Assembly (NCBI RefSeq): GCF_018459925.1
Contig: NZ_CP075371.1
Location: 1,798,001 to 1,862,000 of the forward strand
Source: Nocardioides aquaticus
GTDB lineage: Bacteria; Actinomycetota; Actinomycetes; Propionibacteriales; Nocardioidaceae
DNA: 64,000 nt
Reading direction: 5' to 3'
The notes below the pieces were generated by a model, which saw only the letters and a program-made list of their open reading frames with translations, did no database searches and was not told the DNA's origin. Position numbers and translations under genes: made by a program. Positions 16,487 through 24,214 of this stretch are shown piece after piece. How positions within the stretch are numbered: position 1 is the first letter of the stretch; the number at the start of each line of letters is the position of its first letter.

Positions 16487-17397
16487 GACCGCACGCCCCC
16501 GTCGCCGACGGGTCGGGCGGTGCGTGGGCCAGCGGGGTCAGGGGAGCGGCGTTCCGCCGGGGCCGGGACCGCGCGCAGCCACAGGACCAGCGGCACGAGG
16601 GTCGCCGAGGCGAGGACGACGAACAGCGAGACGCCGGCCAGGGTCGCCACGTCGGAGGTGGGGTCCGCGCGGTGGCCGAACCACTGGTCGACGGCGACGC
16701 CGACCGCCTCGATCACCCAGAAGACCAGCCCGGCGCCGGCGAGGTGGACCCCGGACGGCCGGCGCTGCCACAGCAGCACGGCCACGACCGCGAGGGCCGG
16801 CAGCCAGACCGCCAGGTCCTGGACGTGGATCGGGTTGGTGGTCAGGCCGGTCCCCTCCAGGAAGCCGGGCGGGTCCTCGCCCAGGTCGGGCAGGACGACC
16901 CTCAGCCAGGCCGCCGCGTTGAGCGCGACGACGGTCAGAATGAAGGCGGCGATCCCGCGCGCGGGCAGCGCGGTGCCCGGCGCCAGGGGTGGCCTGGGGT
17001 CGAGCAGGGCGCTGACCAAGGACCACAGCGACGACCCGAGCAGGGCGACGTAGACCAGGAAGAGCTGGTTGAACGGGGTGGCGTAGACCAGCAGGGTGGC
17101 GTTGTAGGTGAGGTAGCCGAGCGCACCGAGGAGAGCGGCTCCTCCCCGGACAGAGCCCCTGGAGGCGCCGACCAGGCCGGCCACGAGCACCGGGAGCGCG
17201 AGCACGAGCATCGTCAGCGCCGTGCCCCGCGCGGAGCCGTCCAGGACCGGCGTCCCGTTCAGGATCCCGTCCACGAGGAACGTGGGCACGGCGGCGAGCA
17301 CCACGAGCGCGGCGACGGCTGTGACGAGGCGCCGGGTCCGACGGCTCACGCCACCGGGGCCCGGCCGGACGTGGTCAACCGGGGTCATCGGCGTCAC
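16483..17397 (-). CDS. hypothetical integral membrane protein
   Basis: A 304-residue protein with about eight hydrophobic segments. A conserved-looking patch, YLTYNATLLVYATPFNQLFLV, lies around residue 100, where polar and aromatic residues sit within helices. The ends are proline- and arginine-rich. No family is recognised. The start overlaps the upstream gene by 23 bases and the end overlaps the downstream gene by four, which marks it as part of the same operon. Confidence 0.75.
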   Translation of the reverse strand: MTPMTPVDHVRPGPGGVSRRTRRLVTAVAALVVLAAVPTFLVDGILNGTPVLDGSARGTALTMLVLALPVLVAGLVGASRGSVRGGAALLGALGYLTYNATLLVYATPFNQLFLVYVALLGSSLWSLVSALLDPRPPLAPGTALPARGIAAFILTVVALNAAAWLRVVLPDLGEDPPGFLEGTGLTTNPIHVQDLAVWLPALAVVAVLLWQRRPSGVHLAGAGLVFWVIEAVGVAVDQWFGHRADPTSDVATLAGVSLFVVLASATLVPLVLWLRAVPAPAERRSPDPAGPRTARPVGDGGVRS

Positions 17398-17836
17398 CCG
17401 TTCGTCCTGCTCGCCGCGCGCGGACGAGGTGGTCCTGGGTCGCGCGGTCGTGCGCGGGGGCCGCGGCGGCCGGCCGCGCCGGCGTCCACGCCACGACGAG
17501 GGCGCCGGTCACGAGGTAGACCACCTGCAGGACGTGGAACCCCCGGATCGACGCGATCTCCCCGACGATCCAGAACAGCATGACGGTCCCGGCGACGATG
17601 CTGGCGAGCTGCCAGCCGTCGGTGCGCTTGACCAGGGCGGCCGCGGCGACCAGCGAGCTCCCTCCGACGACGGCCATCAGGATCACGCCCGGGAAGTAGC
17701 TGCTGGCGAAGTCGGTGTCCCGGACCCAGGACGCCTGTTCGGGGATCCAGCCGGTCATCAGGGCGAGTCCTCCGCCCACCGCGGTGACGCCGTTGAACAG
17801 CAGCAGCCCGAGCAGGATCGTCCTCGTACGGGTCAT
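17375..17836 (-). CDS. hypothetical membrane protein
   Basis: A 153-residue protein with four hydrophobic segments (about 7-28, 48-68, 75-95, 99-118) and a basic C-terminal tail. It is the first gene of the four-gene operon. A ribosome site GGAGG lies about eight bases before the ATG at 17836. No family name can be given; the four-helix layout is common in small DoxX-like or DUF4383-like proteins. Confidence 0.72.
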   Translation of the reverse strand: MTRTRTILLGLLLFNGVTAVGGGLALMTGWIPEQASWVRDTDFASSYFPGVILMAVVGGSSLVAAAALVKRTDGWQLASIVAGTVMLFWIVGEIASIRGFHVLQVVYLVTGALVVAWTPARPAAAAPAHDRATQDHLVRARRAGRTGDADDPG

Positions 17837-18205
17837 GGCGTCTCAGCCTCCGTCGTGGATGGGGGCGGGGGAGCTGTCCTGGCCGGCGTCACCCTCGTGG
17901 CGACCACGCTAGGCAGCGCCCGAGACCCCACGGAGTGCTGAAGGTCCCCGTGGCTGACCTCCAAGGTCCTCGGGTCGACGTCCCGGTGACCTCCGGCCCT
18001 GCGCCGGCTCCGCCACGGACGACATGGTGGGCACCGACGGCTCGGGACGGGTCGTGGTGCGTCGTCGGCGAGGGGAGACGCTCGGAGTGCGGGATCGCCT
18101 AGGGTGCGGTCGGTTCCGGAGGGGCGTCGGACGCCGGGCCGTTCGTTCCTCGACGGAGGGCGGAGGCCTCTGAGGACGGCGTCAGGGAAGTCTTACGTTC
18201 CCCCC
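17837..18205. other. divergent intergenic region
   Basis: This region separates the membrane operon (leftward) from the lipoprotein-like gene (rightward). It contains TAGCGT on the minus strand (17906-17911), a candidate -10 box for the operon, and the TACGTT box for the rightward gene. No repeat, RNA motif or ORF is evident in the middle. Confidence 0.4.
18194..18199 (+). promoter_or_regulatory. -10 element (TACGTT) for a leaderless transcript
   Basis: TACGTT is followed by exactly six C residues and then the ATG at 18206. No ribosome site is present, which fits leaderless translation and decides the start. Confidence 0.5.
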
Positions 18206-19210
18206 ATGACCAGCGTGCCCGTCGGCGAGGCGGCGGACCTCCCACCGGCGAGGCGCGGGACGGGACCGGTGCTCCGGTCGCTCGTCCTGGTCGCCGTGCT
18301 GTCCCTGGGCGCCTCGTGCGCCAACCCGGACCTGGGGACGGCGGCCGGCGAGCTCGACGCCGAGCTCGCCGACCTGCCCGGCGTCACCTCCGTCCGACTC
18401 GACTACGGCGAGCCGCTCCCTCTGGACTCGGGCAAGATCGCCCTGCGCGTCGAGATGAGCGGCACCGCGACCGCGGACGAGGTGGTCGCGGTGGCCGAGA
18501 CCGCGTACGACGCCTTCAGCACCACCCACCGTGGCGAGGAGGCGAACCTCGCGGTCCGGACGGGGCGGACGACGGTGTCGCTCCGCTCCTTCGAGCCCGA
18601 GGCCTCGACGACCGCGGTCGGTGACGCCGTCCGTACGGGGCTCGCGGCCGCGTCCGGCCCGGAGTCGGTCGCCGTCGACCTGACGACCGACGGCGTCGCG
18701 GGAGGTGATCACGTCGCCGGGACCTACCTCGTCTCGCTCCCCGGGGGGTCGACGTACGCCGACGTGCCGGCCCTCCTCGCCTCGCTCGCCGCGCGCCATC
18801 CCGACGACTCCCTCGTCGGCTGGGGTGGCGTGGCGTCCGACGGTGCCTCGCTGAGCTACGACAGCGGCTTCCCTCCGGCGCTCCTCGTCGACCGCTGGGA
18901 GCGGCTCCAGGAGGCGGGGCTCCCGCTCGCCGTCCGCGCCTACTCGGACGGGCCGCTCATCGCCGAGGGGCGGCTGACCGACCGGCCCGACGTCGACGAC
19001 CCCGCCGACCGCCGCGTCCTCGACGAGATCACCCACCCCCAGCTGCTCGCCCTCGGCGACGGCGCCTGGGTGTACACCGTCCGCGGGTCGGGTGGCGCCT
19101 CCCTGGCCGAGATCGACCGTCTGACCTGCGTCGCGACCGCCGAGGGCCCGTACGACGAGGTGCTCGAGGCCTGGTTCACCGCCACCTCCGGACCCTGCGT
19201 CGAGCAGTGA
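18206..19210 (+). CDS. hypothetical lipoprotein-like exported protein
   Basis: A 334-residue protein. A hydrophobic stretch at residues about 28-42 ends in LSLGASCANPD, which looks like a lipobox with Gly at the -3 position, so lipidation is likely but not certain. The mature part has repeated alpha/beta patterns, with pairs such as LPGVTSVRLDYG and ALRVEMSGTATADEVVAVAE. This resembles tandem ferredoxin-like half domains. I do not recognise the family. The ATG at 18206 is fixed by the -10 box; the open frame further upstream is not coding. Confidence 0.7.
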   Translation: MTSVPVGEAADLPPARRGTGPVLRSLVLVAVLSLGASCANPDLGTAAGELDAELADLPGVTSVRLDYGEPLPLDSGKIALRVEMSGTATADEVVAVAETAYDAFSTTHRGEEANLAVRTGRTTVSLRSFEPEASTTAVGDAVRTGLAAASGPESVAVDLTTDGVAGGDHVAGTYLVSLPGGSTYADVPALLASLAARHPDDSLVGWGGVASDGASLSYDSGFPPALLVDRWERLQEAGLPLAVRAYSDGPLIAEGRLTDRPDVDDPADRRVLDEITHPQLLALGDGAWVYTVRGSGGASLAEIDRLTCVATAEGPYDEVLEAWFTATSGPCVEQ

Positions 19211-19257
19211 CCCCGCCGGTGGTGCCCGGTGTCCGGACGGGTCGGTGCGAGCGCAGG

Positions 19258-19404
19258 TCAGCGACGTGGCAGGGCCGGGTCGTCGTAGCGCTCGGCCAGG
19301 AGCGGTGACTCGCTGACCGCCGACCGCTCGTGGAAGGAGGCGGTGACCCGGCGGAGCGCGTCGCGCACGTGCAGCTCGATCCGGCCGGCGTCGTCGAGCA
19401 CCTC
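19258..19404 (-). pseudogene. C-terminal remnant of a gene cut by the repeat array and IS30
   Basis: The minus strand encodes VLDDAGRIELHVRDALRRVT followed by ASFHERSAVSESPLLAERYD and a natural stop at 19258-19260. Composition is clearly coding. The upstream part runs straight into the 22-bp repeats and a stop codon inside them. It could also be a short gene starting at a GTG near 19400, but the abrupt border suggests truncation. The family is unknown. Confidence 0.5.
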
Positions 19405-19464
19405 GACGCGCCGCGAGCGTCACCTCGACGCGCCGCGAGCGTCACCTCGACGCGCCGCGAGCGT
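19399..19464. repeat. three perfect tandem copies of a 22-bp repeat
   Basis: The unit reads CACCTCGACGCGCC then GCGAGCGT and occurs at 19399-19420, 19421-19442 and 19443-19464 without a mismatch. Within each unit GACGC and GCGTC can pair, giving a small hairpin. The same family appears at 20709, 31898 and 43237. Confidence 0.9.
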
Positions 19465-20700
19465 CGGCGAATTCATGGGGTGGTCGCAACACCTGGCTTG
19501 TGGTCGGTCAGCAGGTTAGCGAAGACCTCTGCCGGTGTGAGGAACTTGAGTCGCTTACGAGGGCGGTTGTTGAGCTCCTTGGCCACCAGGGCCAGGTCAT
19601 CGTGGGTGTGGACCGAGAGATCGGTGCCTTTGGGCAGGTACTCACGGATCAGGCCGTTGGTGTTCTCGTTGCTCGGGCGCTGCTGAGGGCTGTAGGGATC
19701 AGCGAAGTAGACATCGATCCCGCTCGCTGCAGCGAAGTCGGCATGGCGGGCCATCTCGACACCACGGTCCCAGGTCAGGGTCTTGGCGAACCAGGCCGGC
19801 AGCTTGCCCATCTCCTGGGCCAGCGCGGCCGCGACCTTGTCCGCAGCCCACCCCTCGGGCAGGTGGACCAGAGTCAGGTACCCCGAGTGCCGCTCGACCA
19901 CGGTGGCCACCGCAGAGTTCGAAGCCGTCGAGCCCTTGATCAGGTCGCCCTCGTGGTGCCCGGGCACCAACCTGCCCTTGACCTCCTCGGGCCGCTGATG
20001 GATCGAGACCGCCCCGACGATCCGCTCGTGCTTGTTGATGCGCTGCCCACGCGCACGGCGATGGGTCCTGCCGCTGCGTAGGTGCGACTTCAGCTCCCGG
20101 GTCAGCTCCCCGCGGGGATAGACGTACAAGGACTGGTAGATCGTCTCGGGGCTGATCCGCATGGACTCATCGTGGGGGAAACGCACCTGCAACCGCCCAC
20201 TGATCTGCTCAGGTGAGAGCCGATGTTTGAGCATGTACCGCACCCAGGCAGCCAGCCGCGGGTCCGAGGCGATCTTGGAGGCCTTCGGTCGCCGCTGACG
20301 CTCCCAGGCCCGGGTATGGGCCGGGTGGGGCAGGTAGTGACCGGTCTTGTCATGGACGTTGCGGCGCAGCTCACGGCTGATCGTCGAGGGCGAGCGCCCC
20401 AGCCGCCGGCCAATCGCGCGCACCGAGATCCCGCCATCGTGGAGCCGGGCGATCTCACACCGCTCGTCCTGGCTGAGGTAACGCGGGCCGTACTCGGCTG
20501 CTGCTGGTCTGGGCACACCACCGAGCCTGGCCAGCATCCGCTGCACGGTCCGCACCGACACACCCGAACACTGTGCGATCACCTTCTGCTGCACACCACG
20601 ACGCAACAAACAATGGATCAGATCAACCTGCTCGACAGCCATCGGCGGAGTAGGCACGTTCTTCCCCTAGTCATCAGGGGTGTTGCGACATTCCTCTGAA
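19465..20700 (-). mobile_element. IS30-family insertion sequence
   Basis: The element is defined by its transposase gene and short terminal inverted repeats. On the left GGTCGCAACACC (about 19481-19492) matches the complement of GGTGTTGCGAC (about 20678-20688) on the right, with weaker similarity outside. The exact ends and target duplication cannot be fixed by eye. The element separates two parts of a 22-bp repeat array, so it inserted into that array. Confidence 0.8.
19473..20657 (-). CDS. IS30 family transposase
   Basis: A 394-residue transposase that looks intact. N-terminal helix-turn-helix segments include SVRAIGRRLGRSPSTISREL, the typical IS30 DNA-binding pattern. The catalytic core holds the three acidic residues: Asp in HHEGDLIKG, Asp in LTWDRGVEMA and Glu in RPSNENTNGLIRE. 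The stop codon lies at the very edge of the element. No frameshift is seen, so the copy may be active. Confidence 0.95.
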   Translation of the reverse strand: MPTPPMAVEQVDLIHCLLRRGVQQKVIAQCSGVSVRTVQRMLARLGGVPRPAAAEYGPRYLSQDERCEIARLHDGGISVRAIGRRLGRSPSTISRELRRNVHDKTGHYLPHPAHTRAWERQRRPKASKIASDPRLAAWVRYMLKHRLSPEQISGRLQVRFPHDESMRISPETIYQSLYVYPRGELTRELKSHLRSGRTHRRARGQRINKHERIVGAVSIHQRPEEVKGRLVPGHHEGDLIKGSTASNSAVATVVERHSGYLTLVHLPEGWAADKVAAALAQEMGKLPAWFAKTLTWDRGVEMARHADFAAASGIDVYFADPYSPQQRPSNENTNGLIREYLPKGTDLSVHTHDDLALVAKELNNRPRKRLKFLTPAEVFANLLTDHKPGVATTP

Positions 20701-20708
20701 CCCGCCGT

Positions 20709-20740
20709 CACCTCGGCTGTCCGCGAGCGTCACCTCGGCG
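20709..20740. repeat. 22-bp repeat family, one full and one partial unit
   Basis: One unit at 20709-20730 (CACCTCGGCTGTCC then GCGAGCGT) and the start of another (20731-20740). It is the continuation of the array on the other side of the IS30 element, with the alternative ACAGCC-type end. Confidence 0.8.
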
Positions 20741-20842
20741 GGGCGGGGGAGTCGCCGAGGACTCTCGGCTCCTTCCCGTGCGACACGCGGCGCGTCCGGG
20801 GTCCCCCTGCCCCGGCGTGGTCTACCTTCCTCTAAGTCGAGT

Positions 20843-20865
20843 GATCCGACTAAGATTGTCGGATC
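20843..20865. promoter_or_regulatory. palindromic operator candidate upstream of the sulfonate importer
   Basis: GATCCGAC-TAAGATT-GTCGGATC is a perfect 8-bp inverted repeat with a seven-base spacer, 28 bases before the start of the binding-protein gene. A third related half-site, TAAGTCGAGTGATC, lies just to the left. It looks like a repressor or activator site controlling the operon. Confidence 0.55.
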
Positions 20866-20893
20866 CGTCCACTTAACCGCATCGGAGCACCGG

Positions 20894-21976
20894 ATGAACC
20901 TGTCGCCCTCCACCTCGCGTCGGCGTCCCCGCCACGTCGCCACCCTCGCTACCACGGTGGTCCTCGTGCTCGGTCTGGCAGCCTGCGGTGGCGACTCCGA
21001 CGCCTCCTCGTCGGGCTCCGAGGACGGGGGCGAGGTCCGTCTCGGGTACTTCCCGAACCTCACCCACGGCACCCCGCTGGTCGGGCTGTCCGAGGGCTTC
21101 TACGAGGACGCCCTCGCCGAGGACGGTGCGACGCTGGTGGCCCAGGACTTCAACTCCGGCACGGACACCATCGAGGCGCTGCTCGGCGGTGGCCTCGACG
21201 CGACCTACATCGGCCCCTCGCCGACGGTCACCGCCTTCGCCCAGTCCGGTGGCGAGGGGGTGCGGGTGATCGCCGGGGCGACCTCGGGCGGCGCGGCCCT
21301 GGTGGTCCAGTCCGAGATCGAGACCATCGAGGACCTGCGCGGCGAGATCGTGGCGACGCCGTCGGTCGGCAACACCCAGGACATCGCGGCCCGCGCCTAC
21401 TTCCAGGAGGAGGGCTTCGAGACCGACACCGACGGCGGCGGTGACATCTCGATCCTGGGCCAGGACAACAGCGTGACCGTGCAGGCGTTCCAGCAGGGTG
21501 ACATCGCCGGGGCCTGGGTCCCCGAGCCGTACGTCGCGATCCTCACCGACGCCGGTGGCAAGGTGCTCCTCGACGAGGCCGAGCTGTGGCCCGAGGGCCA
21601 GTTCGTCACCACCCAGCTGATCGTGCGCACCGAGTTCCTCGAGGAGGAGCCCGACCTCGTGGCCGACCTGCTGAACGCGCACGTGGAGTCGACGAGCTTC
21701 ATCAACGACAACCCCGACGAGGCCAAGACCATCATCGGGGAGCAGCTCCTCGAGCTCACCCAGTCCGAGCTGCCCGCCGAGACGTTGACCTCGGCGTTCG
21801 ACTCGCTCACCTTCACCAACGACCCGCTGGCCAGCACGCTCGTCGAGAGTGCGGCCGACGCCGAGTCGGTCGAGGTGATCGAGCCCATCGAGGCCGACCT
21901 CGCCGACCTGTACGACCTCGACCCGCTCAACGAGATCCTGGCCGAGGCCGGCGAGGAGGAGGTGACGGGGCCGTGA
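20894..21976 (+). CDS. ssuA: ABC transporter substrate-binding lipoprotein (sulfonate/nitrate/taurine type)
   Basis: A 360-residue exported lipoprotein: basic N-terminus, hydrophobic stretch, lipobox LGLAACGG with Cys35, then a serine/aspartate-rich linker. The mature part begins VRLGYFPNLTHGTPLVGL, matching the NMT1/SsuA-like fold. It contains GLDATYIGPSPTV, typical of the family that binds aliphatic sulfonates, taurine, nitrate or thiamine precursors. It is the first of three overlapping ABC genes. The substrate is inferred as a sulfonate; this cannot be proven from sequence. Confidence 0.85.
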   Translation: MNLSPSTSRRRPRHVATLATTVVLVLGLAACGGDSDASSSGSEDGGEVRLGYFPNLTHGTPLVGLSEGFYEDALAEDGATLVAQDFNSGTDTIEALLGGGLDATYIGPSPTVTAFAQSGGEGVRVIAGATSGGAALVVQSEIETIEDLRGEIVATPSVGNTQDIAARAYFQEEGFETDTDGGGDISILGQDNSVTVQAFQQGDIAGAWVPEPYVAILTDAGGKVLLDEAELWPEGQFVTTQLIVRTEFLEEEPDLVADLLNAHVESTSFINDNPDEAKTIIGEQLLELTQSELPAETLTSAFDSLTFTNDPLASTLVESAADAESVEVIEPIEADLADLYDLDPLNEILAEAGEEEVTGP

Positions 21977-22785
21977 CCAGCACCAGGTTCCTCCGCCCGT
22001 TGACGCGGTCGTCGACCCCCCGCGAACCGGTGCGGTCCGGCGGGCCGGCCGTCACCATCACCGGCGTGTCCAAGGAGTTCGGGGCCGGTGACCAGCACAC
22101 GGTCGCGCTCCACGACGTCGACATGACGGTGCACGAGGGGGAGTTCCTCTGCCTCGTGGGCGCCAGCGGGTGCGGCAAGAGCACCCTGCTGAACCTGGTC
22201 GCGGGCCTCGACGTGCCGAGCGCCGGGAGCGTGGACGTCGGCGGCCGCAAGGTCGCCTTCATGTTCCAGGAGTCCGCGCTCTTCCCGTGGCTCACGCTGC
22301 ACCAGAACGTCGACCTCGCCCTCAAGCTCCAGGGCATGCCGCGCGCGGAGCGCGGACCCCGGGTCGACGAGCTGCTGGCGATGGTGCGGCTGGGGGGACG
22401 CGGCAACCGTCGCCCGCACGAGCTGTCCGGGGGCATGCGCCAGCGCGGCGCCCTGGCCCGGGTGCTCGCCCAGGACGCCGACGTCGTCCTGATGGACGAG
22501 CCCTTCGCCGCCCTCGACGCGATGACGCGCGACAACATGCACGACGAGCTCGAGCGGATCTGGACCGAGGTGGGGCTCACCGTCGTGTTCGTGACCCACA
22601 ACGTCCGGGAGGCCGTCCGCCTCGGCGACCGCACCATCCTGATGGAGTCCGGCCCCGGGCGGGTCAAGCGGGAGTACAACATCAACCTGCCGCGCCCGCG
22701 GCACCACGAGGACGTCGCCGTCGCCGAGATGTCCGGCCGGTTGACCGAAGAGCTGAAGGCAGAGGTGGCCCGTCATGTCCGCTGA
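21973..22785 (+). CDS. ssuB: ABC transporter ATP-binding protein (sulfonate type)
   Basis: A 270-residue ATPase from the GTG at 21973, which overlaps the ssuA stop (GTGA). Walker A GASGCGKSTLLN, a Q-loop in FMFQESALFPWLT, signature LSGGMRQRGALAR and Walker B VVLMDEPFAALD are all present, and the H-loop is in VFVTHNVREA. The QESALFPW sequence is characteristic of SsuB/TauB/NrtD importers. A basic C-terminal extension completes it. Coupled to both neighbours by overlaps. Confidence 0.9.
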   Translation: MTSTRFLRPLTRSSTPREPVRSGGPAVTITGVSKEFGAGDQHTVALHDVDMTVHEGEFLCLVGASGCGKSTLLNLVAGLDVPSAGSVDVGGRKVAFMFQESALFPWLTLHQNVDLALKLQGMPRAERGPRVDELLAMVRLGGRGNRRPHELSGGMRQRGALARVLAQDADVVLMDEPFAALDAMTRDNMHDELERIWTEVGLTVVFVTHNVREAVRLGDRTILMESGPGRVKREYNINLPRPRHHEDVAVAEMSGRLTEELKAEVARHVR

Positions 22786-23647
22786 CGTGCTGGAGCGTGC
22801 GGAGCCGAGCACGCCGCCCACCTTCGAGGCCCCCAGGCCGCGGGGCCTCGGCGCGAAGACCTGGGCGGCCACGTGGCCCAAGCTGCTCGCGGTCGGCATC
22901 GCCGTCGGCGTCTGGCAGGTCGTCGCGCTGTCGGGCTGGAAGCCCGACTACCTGCTGCCCGGGCCCGGGCAGACCTTTTCCCGGCTGTGGGAGGCCGCCG
23001 TCGACCCGGACGGCCGGTTGTGGAGCTCGCTGGGCACGACCTTGCGGCGCGGCCTCTTCGGGTTCTTCATCGCGCTGCTGCTCGGCAGCCTGCTCGGGAT
23101 CGCGGTGTCCAGGTGGCGGGTGCTGCGTGCCGGGATCGGGTCGCTGATCACCGGCCTGCAGACCATGCCGTCGGTGGCGTGGTTCCCGCTCGCGCTGCTG
23201 CTGTTCGGGCTGACCGAGAACGCGATCACCTTCGTGATCGTCCTGGGCGCGGCGCCGTCGATCGCCAACGGCATCATCAGCGGCATCGACGAGGTGCCGC
23301 CGAACCTCCTGCGGGCCGGCCACATGCTGGGCGCGCGCGGCGTCGACCGCTACCGCTACGTGGTCCTGCCGGCCGCGCTGCCGTCCTACGTCTCCGGGCT
23401 CAAGCAGGGCTGGGCGTTCTCCTGGCGGAGCCTGCTGGCCGGCGAGCTCCTGGTCAGCGTCCCCGGCGTCGTCGCGCTCGGCAGCGACATGAGCAACGCC
23501 CGGAACCTGGGCCAGGCCGACCTGGTGATCGCCCTGATGATCGTGATCCTGCTGATCGGCATGGTGGTCGACGTCGTCTTCTCCTCGCTCACCAACCGGA
23601 TCCGCCGCCGCCGGGGCCTGACCGGGCTCGACAGCGTCCCGTCCTGA
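22775..23647 (+). CDS. ssuC: ABC transporter permease (sulfonate type)
   Basis: A 290-residue permease with about six helices after a 30-residue N-terminus. It carries the cytoplasmic EAA loop contacting the ATPase (GARGVDRYRYVVLPAALPSY), and the family sequence LQTMPSVAWFPLALLLFG. The start overlaps ssuB by 11 bases. Together with ssuA and ssuB it makes one importer, probably for organosulfur compounds. Confidence 0.9.
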   Translation: MSADVLERAEPSTPPTFEAPRPRGLGAKTWAATWPKLLAVGIAVGVWQVVALSGWKPDYLLPGPGQTFSRLWEAAVDPDGRLWSSLGTTLRRGLFGFFIALLLGSLLGIAVSRWRVLRAGIGSLITGLQTMPSVAWFPLALLLFGLTENAITFVIVLGAAPSIANGIISGIDEVPPNLLRAGHMLGARGVDRYRYVVLPAALPSYVSGLKQGWAFSWRSLLAGELLVSVPGVVALGSDMSNARNLGQADLVIALMIVILLIGMVVDVVFSSLTNRIRRRRGLTGLDSVPS

Positions 23648-23656
23648 CCGACCCGG

Positions 23657-23836
23657 ATGGAGAGCGACGGGGCGGGCCGTGGGGGTGACGAGGTGGCGGG
23701 GCCGTACGGCCTCGTGTGCTTCGTGACCCTCACGGCCCTGGTGCTGGCCGAGCAGTCCGCGCAGCTGCCCGGCGCCGTGGTGGCGTGCGCGTCGGGGTGG
23801 TTCGTCGTGCGGCCGGGCACGCGCGTCGAGCGGTGA
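23657..23836 (+). CDS. possible small membrane protein
   Basis: A 59-residue ORF from ATG 23657, ten bases after the permease stop. It has one hydrophobic segment (PYGLVCFVTLTALVLAEQ, then a second weaker one, GAVVACASGWFVV) and a basic end. Position and composition fit a small membrane protein at the end of the ssu operon, but it could be chance in GC-rich DNA. Confidence 0.35.
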   Translation: MESDGAGRGGDEVAGPYGLVCFVTLTALVLAEQSAQLPGAVVACASGWFVVRPGTRVER

Positions 23837-23848
23837 CCCCGGCGGACC

Positions 23849-24214
23849 TCAGCCCCCGGCGGGGAACCAGAACACGCCACGCTCCTCGACCCACACCATC
23901 GCGACGTCCTCGAGGTGCACCCGCCACGTGCCGCCGTCCAGGACCTGGCGCAGCTCGCCGAGCAGACGGCCCCACTCGGCCAGGGCGGCCCCGGCGGTCT
24001 CCTCCGGGCGCTCCAGGTCGACCGGCACGCGCACCGACCCCTCGAGGGCGGTGCCCTCGCTGGGGTCGTCCCAGAACGAGAAGGGCTCGCCGCCCATCAG
24101 CGGGTCGGCGAAGCGGTCGAGGTCGTGCCGGGCCAGCACCGCGGCGACCCGCTGCTGCTCGTCGGGGGCCAGGCGCGTGTCACGCTCGAGGGAGTAGTAC
24201 AGGCTGACGCTCAT
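23849..24214 (-). CDS. hypothetical protein
   Basis: A 121-residue soluble protein starting MSVSLYYSLERDTRLAPDEQ. It contains DRFADPLMGGEPFSFWDDPS and ends with a strand-rich part, WRVHLEDVAMVWVEERGVFWF. No family is recognised. The ATG overlaps the stop of the upstream sensor kinase gene, so the two are translated together; it could be a partner or signalling accessory of that kinase. Confidence 0.65.
   Translation of the reverse strand: MSVSLYYSLERDTRLAPDEQQRVAAVLARHDLDRFADPLMGGEPFSFWDDPSEGTALEGSVRVPVDLERPEETAGAALAEWGRLLGELRQVLDGGTWRVHLEDVAMVWVEERGVFWFPAGG

Noticed and set aside
19399..19464. The three regular repeats as a CRISPR array
   Set aside because: Units are directly adjacent with no unique spacers, and no cas genes are in the window.
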